Of a stretch of 64,000 nt of DNA, positions 54,600-63,404 are shown one piece after another (positions within the stretch are counted from its first letter, which is position 1; each line of letters starts with the position of its first letter). This DNA comes from Candidatus Gastranaerophilales bacterium. GTDB lineage: Bacteria > Cyanobacteriota > Vampirovibrionia > Gastranaerophilales > Gastranaerophilaceae. The notes beneath the pieces were generated by a model. The model was not told the DNA's origin. It searched no databases and worked only from the letters and a program-made list of their open reading frames with translations. The position numbers and the translations under genes are program-made. The DNA lies in assembly GCA_944324305.1 (NCBI GenBank), contig CALUVV010000004.1, forward strand, positions 158,652 to 222,651, in the 5' to 3' direction.

Positions 54600-55724
54600 A
54601 TGCGTATAAGTACATTTATTAAAAAATTATTTATAGTTTTTATTGCATTGCTTATAGGAAATATAAGTCTGCTTGCCGATGCAAACCAGCTTAAAACAAT
54701 CCAGCAGAAGCAAAGAGTTACGCATGAAAAAATTAAACGTCTTAAAGTCCTTGAACATCTGGAAAAAAATAAACTTTATAAAAACCAGCAGAGACTTGAA
54801 CAGGCGTCAAATACTTTACAGCAGTCCAAAAATCAGTACTCAAGTTTGGAAGCACAGCTTGCCGGAATGGAAAAAGAACTGGCTGCTTCAATTGTCGAAT
54901 TTAATCAGGCAAATGTTGATATGAGAAAGAGAATAAGACAGGTTTACAAAAATCAGAGAACCGGTATGTTTCAGCTTATATTAACCGCTAAAGACTTAAA
55001 TTCTCTTTTAGATGTACTATATTTTGAAAAAATAGTGCTTAAAAAGGATTATGCTAAAATTGTCGCCGTAAGAGCAAAATCCCAAAAAATCGCTTTAATG
55101 AAAAAAAGTATTGAAGCCAAAAAAATTGCTCTTGCACAGTCTATTCAGCAAATTAACTCCCAGCAAAAAAATATTAAGTATGCAATTGCTCAAAACCAGA
55201 GCATGATTAATAAGTACAAAACAGACCGTAAAACTTATGAAAGAGCGGAAAGAGAGCTTGCACGCCAGTCTGCAAGTATACAAAGCATGATTGCCAGAAA
55301 TCGCGGAAGTTCAACAGTTAAGGTTACATCTGCAGGTTTTATGAAACCCATCGGCGGAAGAATAACTTCTCCTTTCGGCTGGAGAACCCACCCTATTTTT
55401 AACAGCAGAACTTTCCACTCGGGTGTTGATATTGCAGGACCGAACAGAGGCAGTATAAGAGCTTCGAACTCAGGTAAAGTCATTTATTCTGGCTGGTACG
55501 GCGGTTACGGAAAAGTTGTAATTCTTGACCACGGAGTTGTTAACGGCCGTCCTACAACTACTCTTTATGCTCATATGTCATCTATAAGAGTAGGGCAGGG
55601 ACAGTTTGTACAAAAAGGTGAAGTTGTAGGATATGAAGGTACTACAGGTTACAGTACAGGACCTCACGTTCACTTCGAAGTAAGAATTAACGGTAAGCCC
55701 AACAATCCGTTAAACTATATTTAA
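54600..55724 (+). CDS. M23 (LytM) peptidase, EnvC-like
   Basis: A 374-residue secreted protein: signal peptide (FIKKLFIVFIALLIGNISLL), a long coiled coil (about 30-240) and a C-terminal LytM domain. The Zn-site motifs are HSGVDIAG (about 276), TTLYAHMSSIRV (about 320) and GPHVHFEVRING (about 358); the first H...D, the H of YAHM and the HVH are all present, so it may be an active endopeptidase rather than a pure activator. The architecture is that of EnvC, which controls septal wall hydrolysis. It leads an envelope operon with OstA-like and lipid A genes. Confidence 0.88.
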   Translation: MRISTFIKKLFIVFIALLIGNISLLADANQLKTIQQKQRVTHEKIKRLKVLEHLEKNKLYKNQQRLEQASNTLQQSKNQYSSLEAQLAGMEKELAASIVEFNQANVDMRKRIRQVYKNQRTGMFQLILTAKDLNSLLDVLYFEKIVLKKDYAKIVAVRAKSQKIALMKKSIEAKKIALAQSIQQINSQQKNIKYAIAQNQSMINKYKTDRKTYERAERELARQSASIQSMIARNRGSSTVKVTSAGFMKPIGGRITSPFGWRTHPIFNSRTFHSGVDIAGPNRGSIRASNSGKVIYSGWYGGYGKVVILDHGVVNGRPTTTLYAHMSSIRVGQGQFVQKGEVVGYEGTTGYSTGPHVHFEVRINGKPNNPLNYI

Positions 55725-55737
55725 AGAAGGCAGGAAA

Positions 55738-57942
55738 TTGAAAAATAATCTTTTAATTACAGCGTTAATATTGGCAGTATCATCTCATGCAGCTTTTGCG
55801 GCAGAGGTTATTAAATCTCCTCAGGATTTGGAGCAAGTCTTTACGGACAGCTTCTATGAATCCCCTATTTCCGCGCCTATGCCTAAAGTTGAAGTCCAAG
55901 AGGGAAGTACAATTAAACCTGTCAGAGGTATGCCTGTATTTAAAAAAGTTCGTATTAAACTTACCAACCGTTTAAGGGAAAAAGAATATAAAAGAACTTT
56001 AAAACTTCTTGAAAAAGAAAAACAGGAACGTGCTAAGCAAGAAGCTTTGGAACAAGAGGAGCTTAATAAGGAATTAAATATTAATTTTAAAGAACCGGAA
56101 CATAAGGAAGAAGCTCAAAAAGAAAACATTAATGCTGAACCCGCAGAAAAAACTCTGGAACTTGAAGGCGGTGTAAAAGAACATGTTACGGCAAATGATG
56201 TTATTCTTGATGCAGATAATATTGATTATGATGACAAAACTCTGGATATAATTGCAACAGGTTCCCCCGTACTTGTTTTCCCGCCGCAAAATGTAACCAT
56301 TAAAGCTGATAAAATGATTTACAATAATGCCTCTAATACATTAAAAGCATATGGAAAAGTTGAGGTTATCAGAGACGGGAAAAGTATATTCGGCGATTAT
56401 ATGCAGATTAACATGAATGAAGAAAATGCATTCCTCGATAATATGCAGACTAAGGCATCTATGATGACGGTCAGAGCCAGAAAATCAGAAATGGAAGATG
56501 ATAAAATTATTTTGCATGACGGCAAATTATCTTCCGAAGAATCATATATTCTGGATTTCCATACAAAAATGATTGGCGGCAACAACTTTAACAGGATGAT
56601 TATTGACGATGAGGAAAGATCATCTATAACGGATGAAGTGGGTGATACCGCAATTAATATTAAAGCAAAAGACATTATTATTAATGCAAAAAGAGACCAT
56701 GATGTTATAACCTTAAAAAAAGCACAAATAAGTTACGGAGATAAAAAGCTTTTTACATTCCCGTCAATTACAGCGCATACAAATAAAAAACGCGAATTTT
56801 TCGATGCAAATTATCCTGAATTCGGTTCCCGCGGAAGATTAGGTATGTTTGCCGGTCCCGGTTTTGTTTTTGATACCCCTCTGCAAAGCGGTTCTACATT
56901 GAAAGTTATGCCGATTTTAAATAATAAAAGCGGTCTTGGTTTCGGCGGAATGCTGAAATATCGCAGTGCAACCAACTATACCGACTTTGCATACGGTTCT
57001 TCTGCCGATGTTTTTATATTAAAAGGTAAACAGTATTTTGACGATAAGTTATATATGCAATACGGTGCTAATTCATATATGGATGAATGGTTCTTCGGAC
57101 CGAGAATGCCGAAATATACTGCAGAACTTATCTACCATGACAGAGGTGTAATACCTTCCACTATAGGTAAAGATTTAAACTTAAACTTTAAACATCGTTT
57201 CGGCTTAGGGTATATGCAAAATAACGATGTGAACAGGCATGGTGAAAGTATTCCTGCCGCTAATATCGGTACAATTAGAACCAGATATATGGCAGAAGCT
57301 GCACAAACTTTGTTTAATTATACCGATAAAGAAAGGCTTCGTTCATTAAATCTTGCTTTGGTAATGCAGGGAAGTGCGGCTTTATACGGAACCGGTGATA
57401 CTCAGTTTGTCGGAAGAATAGGTCCTCGCGTACATACACAATATAAATACTGGATGCAGGATATAGGATTTTTTGCTTCTGCTTATCAGGACGGTACTCC
57501 TATGCAGATGTACGATATGTACAGATACGGACACGCAAATGTTTATATTAGGGAAGCTTTACGCCTTAATAAGTTTTTGACTGTGGCCTGGTCCGGTTCT
57601 TTGACTTTGACAGGTGATTCGCCTAACGGTGACATGTTTCAGGAAAACTCTTTTATAGTTGCATTGGGACCGGATGATTTTAAAGTAAATATCGGTTATG
57701 ACTGGGTTAGACAGCAGACTTATTTTGCTTTTGTCGTTGCTATGGATACAAAGGGGTCTTCGGTTGAATTTGAACGTATGGAAATTAAACACCCTGACCG
57801 GCTTGCAAGAAGCGAACAAGAAGATGTGGAATTAAAAGTTTACGACATTGAAAATACAACTGCAGATAATAAAAAAATTCAGAAAAAAATGATGTATGCA
57901 GAAGTTATAGATATTGAAGATCCTGATAAGGAACAAATATAA
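55738..57942 (+). CDS. LptD/OstA-like outer-membrane protein
   Basis: TTG start at 55738 with GGCAGGA just upstream and a clear signal peptide (LLITALILAVSSHAAFAAE). After a charged coiled region (about 60-140) comes an OstA/LptA-type beta domain (about 145-290): VILDADNIDYDDKTLDIIAT, VTIKADKMIYNNASNTLKAY and GKVEVIRDGKSIFGDY. The C-terminal ~400 residues are aromatic and beta-rich, as in an outer-membrane barrel. LptD inserts LPS in the outer leaflet. Placement with lpxI and lpxB supports this, but the strict LptD C-terminal motif was not verified and the four conserved LptD Cys are absent. Confidence 0.75.
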   Translation: MKNNLLITALILAVSSHAAFAAEVIKSPQDLEQVFTDSFYESPISAPMPKVEVQEGSTIKPVRGMPVFKKVRIKLTNRLREKEYKRTLKLLEKEKQERAKQEALEQEELNKELNINFKEPEHKEEAQKENINAEPAEKTLELEGGVKEHVTANDVILDADNIDYDDKTLDIIATGSPVLVFPPQNVTIKADKMIYNNASNTLKAYGKVEVIRDGKSIFGDYMQINMNEENAFLDNMQTKASMMTVRARKSEMEDDKIILHDGKLSSEESYILDFHTKMIGGNNFNRMIIDDEERSSITDEVGDTAINIKAKDIIINAKRDHDVITLKKAQISYGDKKLFTFPSITAHTNKKREFFDANYPEFGSRGRLGMFAGPGFVFDTPLQSGSTLKVMPILNNKSGLGFGGMLKYRSATNYTDFAYGSSADVFILKGKQYFDDKLYMQYGANSYMDEWFFGPRMPKYTAELIYHDRGVIPSTIGKDLNLNFKHRFGLGYMQNNDVNRHGESIPAANIGTIRTRYMAEAAQTLFNYTDKERLRSLNLALVMQGSAALYGTGDTQFVGRIGPRVHTQYKYWMQDIGFFASAYQDGTPMQMYDMYRYGHANVYIREALRLNKFLTVAWSGSLTLTGDSPNGDMFQENSFIVALGPDDFKVNIGYDWVRQQTYFAFVVAMDTKGSSVEFERMEIKHPDRLARSEQEDVELKVYDIENTTADNKKIQKKMMYAEVIDIEDPDKEQI

Positions 57943-58569
57943 ATGGAAGAATTAAAAAAACTTAAGGCTGAAATAATTGAATATGGCAGACTTGCATGTT
58001 TAAAGAATTTTACTCCGGGATATTCCGGAAATTTTTCGGCAAGATACGGCGATAAAATTTTAATAACGTCTACAGGGTCGGCAAACGGATATCTTTCTGA
58101 AGATGAACTTGTTTTAATAGACTATGACGGCAATACAATAGGTGAGGGGAAAAAAGCTTCTTCCGAAAAAATGCTTCATATTGAATTTTATAAGCAAAGG
58201 CCTGATATAAACTATATTATTCATGTACATTCTCCTTATTTAAGCTCTTTTGCCTGCTGCCGCATCCCTCTTAACGAACCTGTAATGGCGGAGAATGTAT
58301 TTTACTTCGGACATATTCCGCTGGCTGAATACGGGCTTCCTTCTTCGATGGATTTGGTTGAAAAAACTGCGAAATATTTTAAGGATTATGATGCGGTTTT
58401 AATGGCAAATCACGGTTTTATTGTCGGTGATAAAACTATTAAAGATGCTTTTTTAAAGCTTGAATTGGCGGAATCTTACGCTCAGGTTGTGTTTAATACA
58501 AAAATGATGGGCGGTGCAGTATTGTTCAACGAAAATCAGGTTAATGAGATTAATTCTCTAAAAAAATAG
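57943..58569 (+). CDS. Class II aldolase/adducin family protein
   Basis: A 208-residue protein with the fold and Zn site of L-fuculose-phosphate aldolase and methylthioribulose-phosphate dehydratase: the glycine-rich GYSGNFSARYGDKILITSTG (phosphate binding), the catalytic-side KASSEKMLHIEFY, IHVHSPYLSSFAC (two Zn His) and VLMANHGFIVGD (third Zn His). The substrate is unknown; its place directly after the OstA-like gene and before lpxI hints at sugar supply for envelope glycans, but this is inference. Confidence 0.85.
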   Translation: MEELKKLKAEIIEYGRLACLKNFTPGYSGNFSARYGDKILITSTGSANGYLSEDELVLIDYDGNTIGEGKKASSEKMLHIEFYKQRPDINYIIHVHSPYLSSFACCRIPLNEPVMAENVFYFGHIPLAEYGLPSSMDLVEKTAKYFKDYDAVLMANHGFIVGDKTIKDAFLKLELAESYAQVVFNTKMMGGAVLFNENQVNEINSLKK

Positions 58570-58608
58570 TTGTGATATAATAATTTTTAGTAAAAGAGGA
58601 AATGAAAA

Positions 58609-59424
58609 GTGTCAATAATGTTGGAAAATAAACAGGGATTAATAGCGGGAGACGGTATATTACCGGTTGAAATGGCGCGCCACGCAAAAGAAAACGGCTT
58701 TGAAGTCGTTTGTATTTCTCTTGCAAATGACAATTTAAGACAGTTAAAAAAGTACTGTTCAAAAGTTTACTCTTGCCATCCGGGTGAAGTTAACAGAATT
58801 GAAAAGATTTTAAAAGACGAAGAAATAAAACAGGCTACGTTTTTAGGAAAAGTTCATAAACGCGTTCTTTTACAACTTCATAAATTCGATGCCCGTGCTA
58901 TTGAAATTTTAAAAGCGGCACAGCGCTTAAATGATGACAAGGTAATGCTTTTGATTGTCAACGAATTTGAAAAACTCGGAATTACCGTTCTTGATCAGAC
59001 AATTTTTATAAAGAATTTGATGATTCCGTCGGGTGTTCTCGGAAAACTTAAACCGACCGATGCTCAGATGGAAGATGTAAATTACGGGTTTTGGCTTGCA
59101 AAAGAAATGGGCAAAATTGATGTCGGACAGTCAGTTGTAATTAAAGATAAAATGATTATGGCTGTCGAAGCAATTGAAGGTACCGATATGTGCATAAAAC
59201 GCGGTTCAAAGCTTGCCAAAAAAGGCGCAGTTGTTGTTAAAGTCGCAAAACCTTCTCAGGATAAAAGATTTGATATTCCAGCTATAGGTTTACGAACTCT
59301 GAAAACAATGAAAAAATATAAGGCTGATTTAATTGCTGTAGAGGCTAATGAAACTATTATTGTAGATCAGGAAAAAGTAATTAAATTTGCTGATGAAAAT
59401 GATATTGTAATAATGGCAGTATAG
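58609..59424 (+). CDS. lpxI: UDP-2,3-diacylglucosamine pyrophosphatase LpxI
   Basis: LpxI cleaves UDP-2,3-diacylglucosamine to lipid X in lipid A synthesis, in place of LpxH. The 271-residue product has GLIAGDGILPVEMARHAKEN (N-terminal domain), ATFLGKVHKRVL, and the C-terminal DUF1009 region VGQSVVIKDKMIMAVEAIEG, GTDMCIKRGS, PSQDKRFDIPAIG and ANETIIVDQEKVI. GTG 58609 is spaced 8 bases from AGAGGA; ATG 58618 is possible. It is directly followed by lpxB, the next enzyme of the pathway. Confidence 0.93.
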   Translation: MSIMLENKQGLIAGDGILPVEMARHAKENGFEVVCISLANDNLRQLKKYCSKVYSCHPGEVNRIEKILKDEEIKQATFLGKVHKRVLLQLHKFDARAIEILKAAQRLNDDKVMLLIVNEFEKLGITVLDQTIFIKNLMIPSGVLGKLKPTDAQMEDVNYGFWLAKEMGKIDVGQSVVIKDKMIMAVEAIEGTDMCIKRGSKLAKKGAVVVKVAKPSQDKRFDIPAIGLRTLKTMKKYKADLIAVEANETIIVDQEKVIKFADENDIVIMAV

Positions 59425-59425
59425 T

Positions 59426-60547
59426 ATGAAAAAGCTTTTTATTGTAACGGGAGAATATTCGGGAGATATTCACGCATCACATGTTGTGAAGGCTTTGCGT
59501 TCAATAAATCCTGATATAGAAATAGAAGGTATCGGCGGTGAAAATTTAAAAAAAGCAGGTGTAAAACTATTTTCCGATCAAAAAAAAATGGGTGCTGTAG
59601 GCTTAAGTCCCAAAATAGTTCTTGACCATTTTACACTCGGAAAACGAGTTGTAGACTATCTTACAAAAGAATATAAGCCTGATTTGGTTTTGCTGATTGA
59701 TTACGGTGTGTTTAATCTTAATATATCAAAGTTTTTGAAACGTGCAGGTATAAAAGTATTTTATTATATTCCGCCTCAGGTTTGGGCAAGCCGCAAGTGG
59801 CGTATTAACACCATTAAGAAAAATATTGATGAAGTTCTTTGTATATTTCCTTTCGAAAAAGAAATGTATGAAAGTTACGGGATTAAGACACATTACTGCG
59901 GGCATCCTCTTGTGTCTCAGCTTCCTGCAAGAGCTGCAAGGGATGAGTTTTTTGAAAAACACGGATTAGATAAAAATAAAAAACTTGTTTCAATTTTTCC
60001 GGGTTCCAGAGTGTTCGAGCTAAAATACCTGATGAATGTTTTTATAAAGACAGCTGAGTACTTACACAAAAAACATCCTGATTTACAATTTTGCGTTTCT
60101 CATGCTCCTAATTTATCAGATAGTGTATATGATAAATATCTTAAAAATTCTCCGTTTAAAGTTATTAAAGGAGAAAACCAAGCTTTATTGAGCGTATCTG
60201 ACGCCCTGATTCTGGCATCGGGAACGGTTGCTCTAGAGGCTTGTTTATACCAGACCCCAATGATTATAGCTTACAGAGGACCATGGCAGTTTTATTTAAT
60301 CTATCTTATCGTAAGATGTATCAAAAGGGTTTCGCTTCCTAATATTATTGCGGATAAATACATTGTTCCCGAAATTTTGCAGGGAGATGTGAATGTTAAT
60401 AAAATATCTTATGAAATTGAAAAGCTTTTATTTGATAAAGAATACAGGACGAAAAATATATCTGAACTCGGTGAGGTAAAAGCTTTGTTGTCCGATAAAA
60501 TTTCATCCAAAGAAGCCGCTAAGGTAATTGCGCAAGCTCTTTCCTAG
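59426..60547 (+). CDS. lpxB: Lipid-A-disaccharide synthase
   Basis: LpxB joins lipid X and UDP-diacylglucosamine to make the lipid A disaccharide at the inner membrane. The 373-residue product has the family N-terminus (FIVTGEYSGDIHASHVVKAL), IEGIGGENLKKAG, YIPPQVWASRKWRI, CIFPFEKEMYESYGI, HYCGHPL, the nucleotide-binding SIFPGSRVFELKYLM and the late ASGTVALEACLYQTPMIIAY. Two bases separate it from lpxI. Intact and of normal length. Confidence 0.95.
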   Translation: MKKLFIVTGEYSGDIHASHVVKALRSINPDIEIEGIGGENLKKAGVKLFSDQKKMGAVGLSPKIVLDHFTLGKRVVDYLTKEYKPDLVLLIDYGVFNLNISKFLKRAGIKVFYYIPPQVWASRKWRINTIKKNIDEVLCIFPFEKEMYESYGIKTHYCGHPLVSQLPARAARDEFFEKHGLDKNKKLVSIFPGSRVFELKYLMNVFIKTAEYLHKKHPDLQFCVSHAPNLSDSVYDKYLKNSPFKVIKGENQALLSVSDALILASGTVALEACLYQTPMIIAYRGPWQFYLIYLIVRCIKRVSLPNIIADKYIVPEILQGDVNVNKISYEIEKLLFDKEYRTKNISELGEVKALLSDKISSKEAAKVIAQALS

Positions 60548-60611
60548 TTAATAATTCTTTAGAAAAAGGCAATATTTTAAAGCTTTATGCGTTAATAAAT
60601 ATAGGTAGCGT

Positions 60612-62249
60612 ATGATTAATCAGGTATTGTCGGTAAATACTGCTCAAACAAGAGCATTCAGTAATTTCTCACAGCCGAAAAACGGCTACTATATAAACGC
60701 GCCTTTTAACGAGGAAGAAAAGAAAGAAAGCAATCATAAACTCGGCAAAACTATTGCAATATCTGCTCTTGTTGTCGGCTTTGGCACTCTTGCGGTTTTA
60801 AGCGGCGGGTTGAACAAAGGTACGGCTAAGCTTTTGAACAAGTGGAAACTTAAATTGGAACAAAAGATGGCTAAAGGCAGCAGATTTAAGAATTTCTACA
60901 GATTTACCGCAGGTAAAATTGATACATTTTTGGCAAAAAGCGAAAGTATAAACAATTTTACTACTTTAAAGGATGTTGCCTTCCAGCGTTTAATGTGGGG
61001 TAAGGACGGCAGCAGAAGCTTCACGCGTAAAGTTCATGAAGGAGTTACAAAATTCTTTGACAGAATAAGCAGAAAAACCGTAAATTCTTCATATTCAAAA
61101 ACTTATGATAAATTTGCCGGCTTGACCGAATACTTTGCATCAGTTAATGAGAAAATACTCAGCAGCCGCGGCAATGATCCTAAATATGCGAATATTATAG
61201 AAAATATTAATCATAGAATTGCAAAGGTTAATACAAATCTTGATAAAGGTTTCGGCATAAACGCACGTAATGAAAGATTAAAGGAAATTCAAAAAGCTTC
61301 TGACGGACTGTTTGAATTTTTCTGGGATGCAAGTTTAAGTGATGTCAGAAACTTTAAATCAAAAAATATGTGGCAGTCATTTATTGCAGAAGATTATCTT
61401 ATTCCCGCAAAATTGCAGTTAGGTAACAGGGCAGGGCTTTTAAGACAGGCTATAACTCATGATATTAACGACAATTATAAAGCTACGATTAAGGCATTAG
61501 ATAATATTCAGAAATTTGTTAACCCTTCCGATATCTCAACAAATGATATTTTGAACAGCCTTAGAAATAACTTGAATAAATATAAGAAACTTTCAGGCAA
61601 AGAAGAAATTGTTCAGAGAAGTGAGCTGAATAAAGAAATTATAACTAATTTGAGAAAACTCGGTGATAATTTCACTGAAATGTCATCAAAATATAATTAT
61701 AATTCTGATGCGGCAAAAGCAATATCAAAATATGTTTCGGAAGTTGAAAATATTATATCGAAGAGTTCAAAAGGTGAACTTCAAGAAATTTTAACCCTCT
61801 ATAAAGGGATTTTACCGCGCAGTGAGTATTTAAAACTAAAAGCAAAAGTTAATTCCGCAATAAAATCTCTGGATAAATCAATTGATATTGAAACTGTTCA
61901 GTATTTTGACAAAGCAAGAGATTTAAAACTCGGTTCCGCACCGACAGATGTACTTTCTATAATCGGTGCAGTCGGCGCGGTCGGTTATTATCTTAACAAG
62001 GCCGAAAGTAAAGATGATAAATATTCGGTATCGTTGAGATACGGTATTCCCGCAATAGGAGCAATTGCAACATCCTTGTATTGTACGGCAAGACTTGTGT
62101 CAGGCGGAAAAGCAATGCTTTTCGGTTTATTATCAGGCTGGGTTATGAATAAAGCAGGAGTTGTGGTTGATGATGCTCGTAAAAAATATTCTCTTGACGT
62201 GTCTTTGCATAACAGAGAAATCTTAAAAGCTCAACCGGATAAAGTATAA
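60612..62249 (+). CDS. Hypothetical membrane protein, 545 aa
   Basis: Unrecognised. A polar ~45-residue N-terminus (QTRAFSNFSQPKNGYYINAP) precedes one hydrophobic segment (TIAISALVVGFGTLAVLSGG, about 48-67), a long charged helical body (about 80-440) and a C-terminal cluster of three hydrophobic segments (TDVLSIIGAVGAVGYYL, GIPAIGAIATSLYCTA, AMLFGLLSGWVMNKAG). The plan is like that of the other large unknown membrane proteins at 9516, 27786 and 30668, suggesting a lineage-specific class. No strong binding site at the ATG. Confidence 0.65.
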   Translation: MINQVLSVNTAQTRAFSNFSQPKNGYYINAPFNEEEKKESNHKLGKTIAISALVVGFGTLAVLSGGLNKGTAKLLNKWKLKLEQKMAKGSRFKNFYRFTAGKIDTFLAKSESINNFTTLKDVAFQRLMWGKDGSRSFTRKVHEGVTKFFDRISRKTVNSSYSKTYDKFAGLTEYFASVNEKILSSRGNDPKYANIIENINHRIAKVNTNLDKGFGINARNERLKEIQKASDGLFEFFWDASLSDVRNFKSKNMWQSFIAEDYLIPAKLQLGNRAGLLRQAITHDINDNYKATIKALDNIQKFVNPSDISTNDILNSLRNNLNKYKKLSGKEEIVQRSELNKEIITNLRKLGDNFTEMSSKYNYNSDAAKAISKYVSEVENIISKSSKGELQEILTLYKGILPRSEYLKLKAKVNSAIKSLDKSIDIETVQYFDKARDLKLGSAPTDVLSIIGAVGAVGYYLNKAESKDDKYSVSLRYGIPAIGAIATSLYCTARLVSGGKAMLFGLLSGWVMNKAGVVVDDARKKYSLDVSLHNREILKAQPDKV

Positions 62250-62293
62250 CAATTAATTTCCTTTCTGTTAAAATCAGGAAAAAGGATTTAATT

Positions 62294-63322
62294 ATGGTTA
62301 AAACAGATAATTCAATAAGATATAAACTTGAACAGAGAGAAATTGATACGCTAAGCGAATTTGCAACTAAAAGCCGTTTTTCTAAAGGCAGAAAGGAAAA
62401 AGAAGAGCCGTGTTCTTTACGTACGGATTTTCAGCGTGACAGAGACAGAATTCTTCATTCAAAAGCTTTCAGAAGATTAAAACATAAAACGCAGGTATTT
62501 TTATCTCCGTTTGATGATCACTTTAGAACACGCCTCACACATACGCTTGAAGTCTCCCAAATAGGACGTACAATTGCAAGGGCGCTTGATTTTAATGAGG
62601 ATTTGGTTGAAGCAATTGCTCTGGGGCATGATTTGGGGCATACACCTTTCGGGCATTGCGGAGAAGGGGTTTTGAACGAGCTTGTTAAAGGCGGTTTTCA
62701 CCATAATATTCAAAGCGTCAGGGTTGTGGAAGTTCTTGAAAATCTTAATTTATGCAGTGAAACAATAGACGGAATACTTACACATACCTGGGGGTACACT
62801 CCCAAAACTCCTGAAGCGCAAATTGTTCAACTTGCCGATAAGATAGCATATATTAACCATGATATTGAAGATTCAATCCGTGCGGGCATTATATCAGAGA
62901 GCGACTTGCCTAAAGATTGTATTGACTACTTCTCCTCTATTCAAAGTCAGCGCTTAAACAAGATGATAAATGAAATCGTTTCAAATTCAGTCGGCAAGCC
63001 AAATGTTGCAATGAGCGAGGAAGGCTGGCATTATACAACAAAATTACGCCAATGGATGTTTGAAAATGTCTACGAGGATTCATCTCCTGCAAAACTGGAA
63101 GAAAGAAAAGCACGAAATGTTATAAGAGAATTATTCTTCCTGTACTGTGATATGCTCAAACCAGTTTGTGAGGAAAATAAAATTGAAAGAATTGTAACAG
63201 ATTACATTTCAGGCATGACAGACCGATATGCGGTTGAAAAATTTAAAGAAAACTTTATTCCCAAAGGCTTGCAAAGCGGCGCAAAAGAAGATTATCTTTT
63301 TAAACTTGCCAAAATTTATTAA
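62294..63322 (+). CDS. dGTPase-like HD-domain triphosphohydrolase
   Basis: A 342-residue member of the deoxyguanosinetriphosphate triphosphohydrolase-like family. Motifs: RDRDRILHSKAFRRLKHKTQ (about 48-67), RTRLTHTLEVSQIGR with the first metal His (about 77-91), ALGHDLGHTPFGHCGE with the HD pair (about 106-121) and LADKIAYINHDIEDSI with the last Asp (about 180-195). It hydrolyses dNTPs to nucleosides and triphosphate and may shape dNTP pools. AAAGGA binding site. Length is typical of the shorter bacterial subtype. Confidence 0.92.
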   Translation: MVKTDNSIRYKLEQREIDTLSEFATKSRFSKGRKEKEEPCSLRTDFQRDRDRILHSKAFRRLKHKTQVFLSPFDDHFRTRLTHTLEVSQIGRTIARALDFNEDLVEAIALGHDLGHTPFGHCGEGVLNELVKGGFHHNIQSVRVVEVLENLNLCSETIDGILTHTWGYTPKTPEAQIVQLADKIAYINHDIEDSIRAGIISESDLPKDCIDYFSSIQSQRLNKMINEIVSNSVGKPNVAMSEEGWHYTTKLRQWMFENVYEDSSPAKLEERKARNVIRELFFLYCDMLKPVCEENKIERIVTDYISGMTDRYAVEKFKENFIPKGLQSGAKEDYLFKLAKIY

Positions 63323-63404
63323 CTTTCTGTTTTAAACCTCTATACAAACATCTTCATATCTGTTATAATAGTATTGTGATACTAAGAGCAATATGAGGAT
63401 TATT

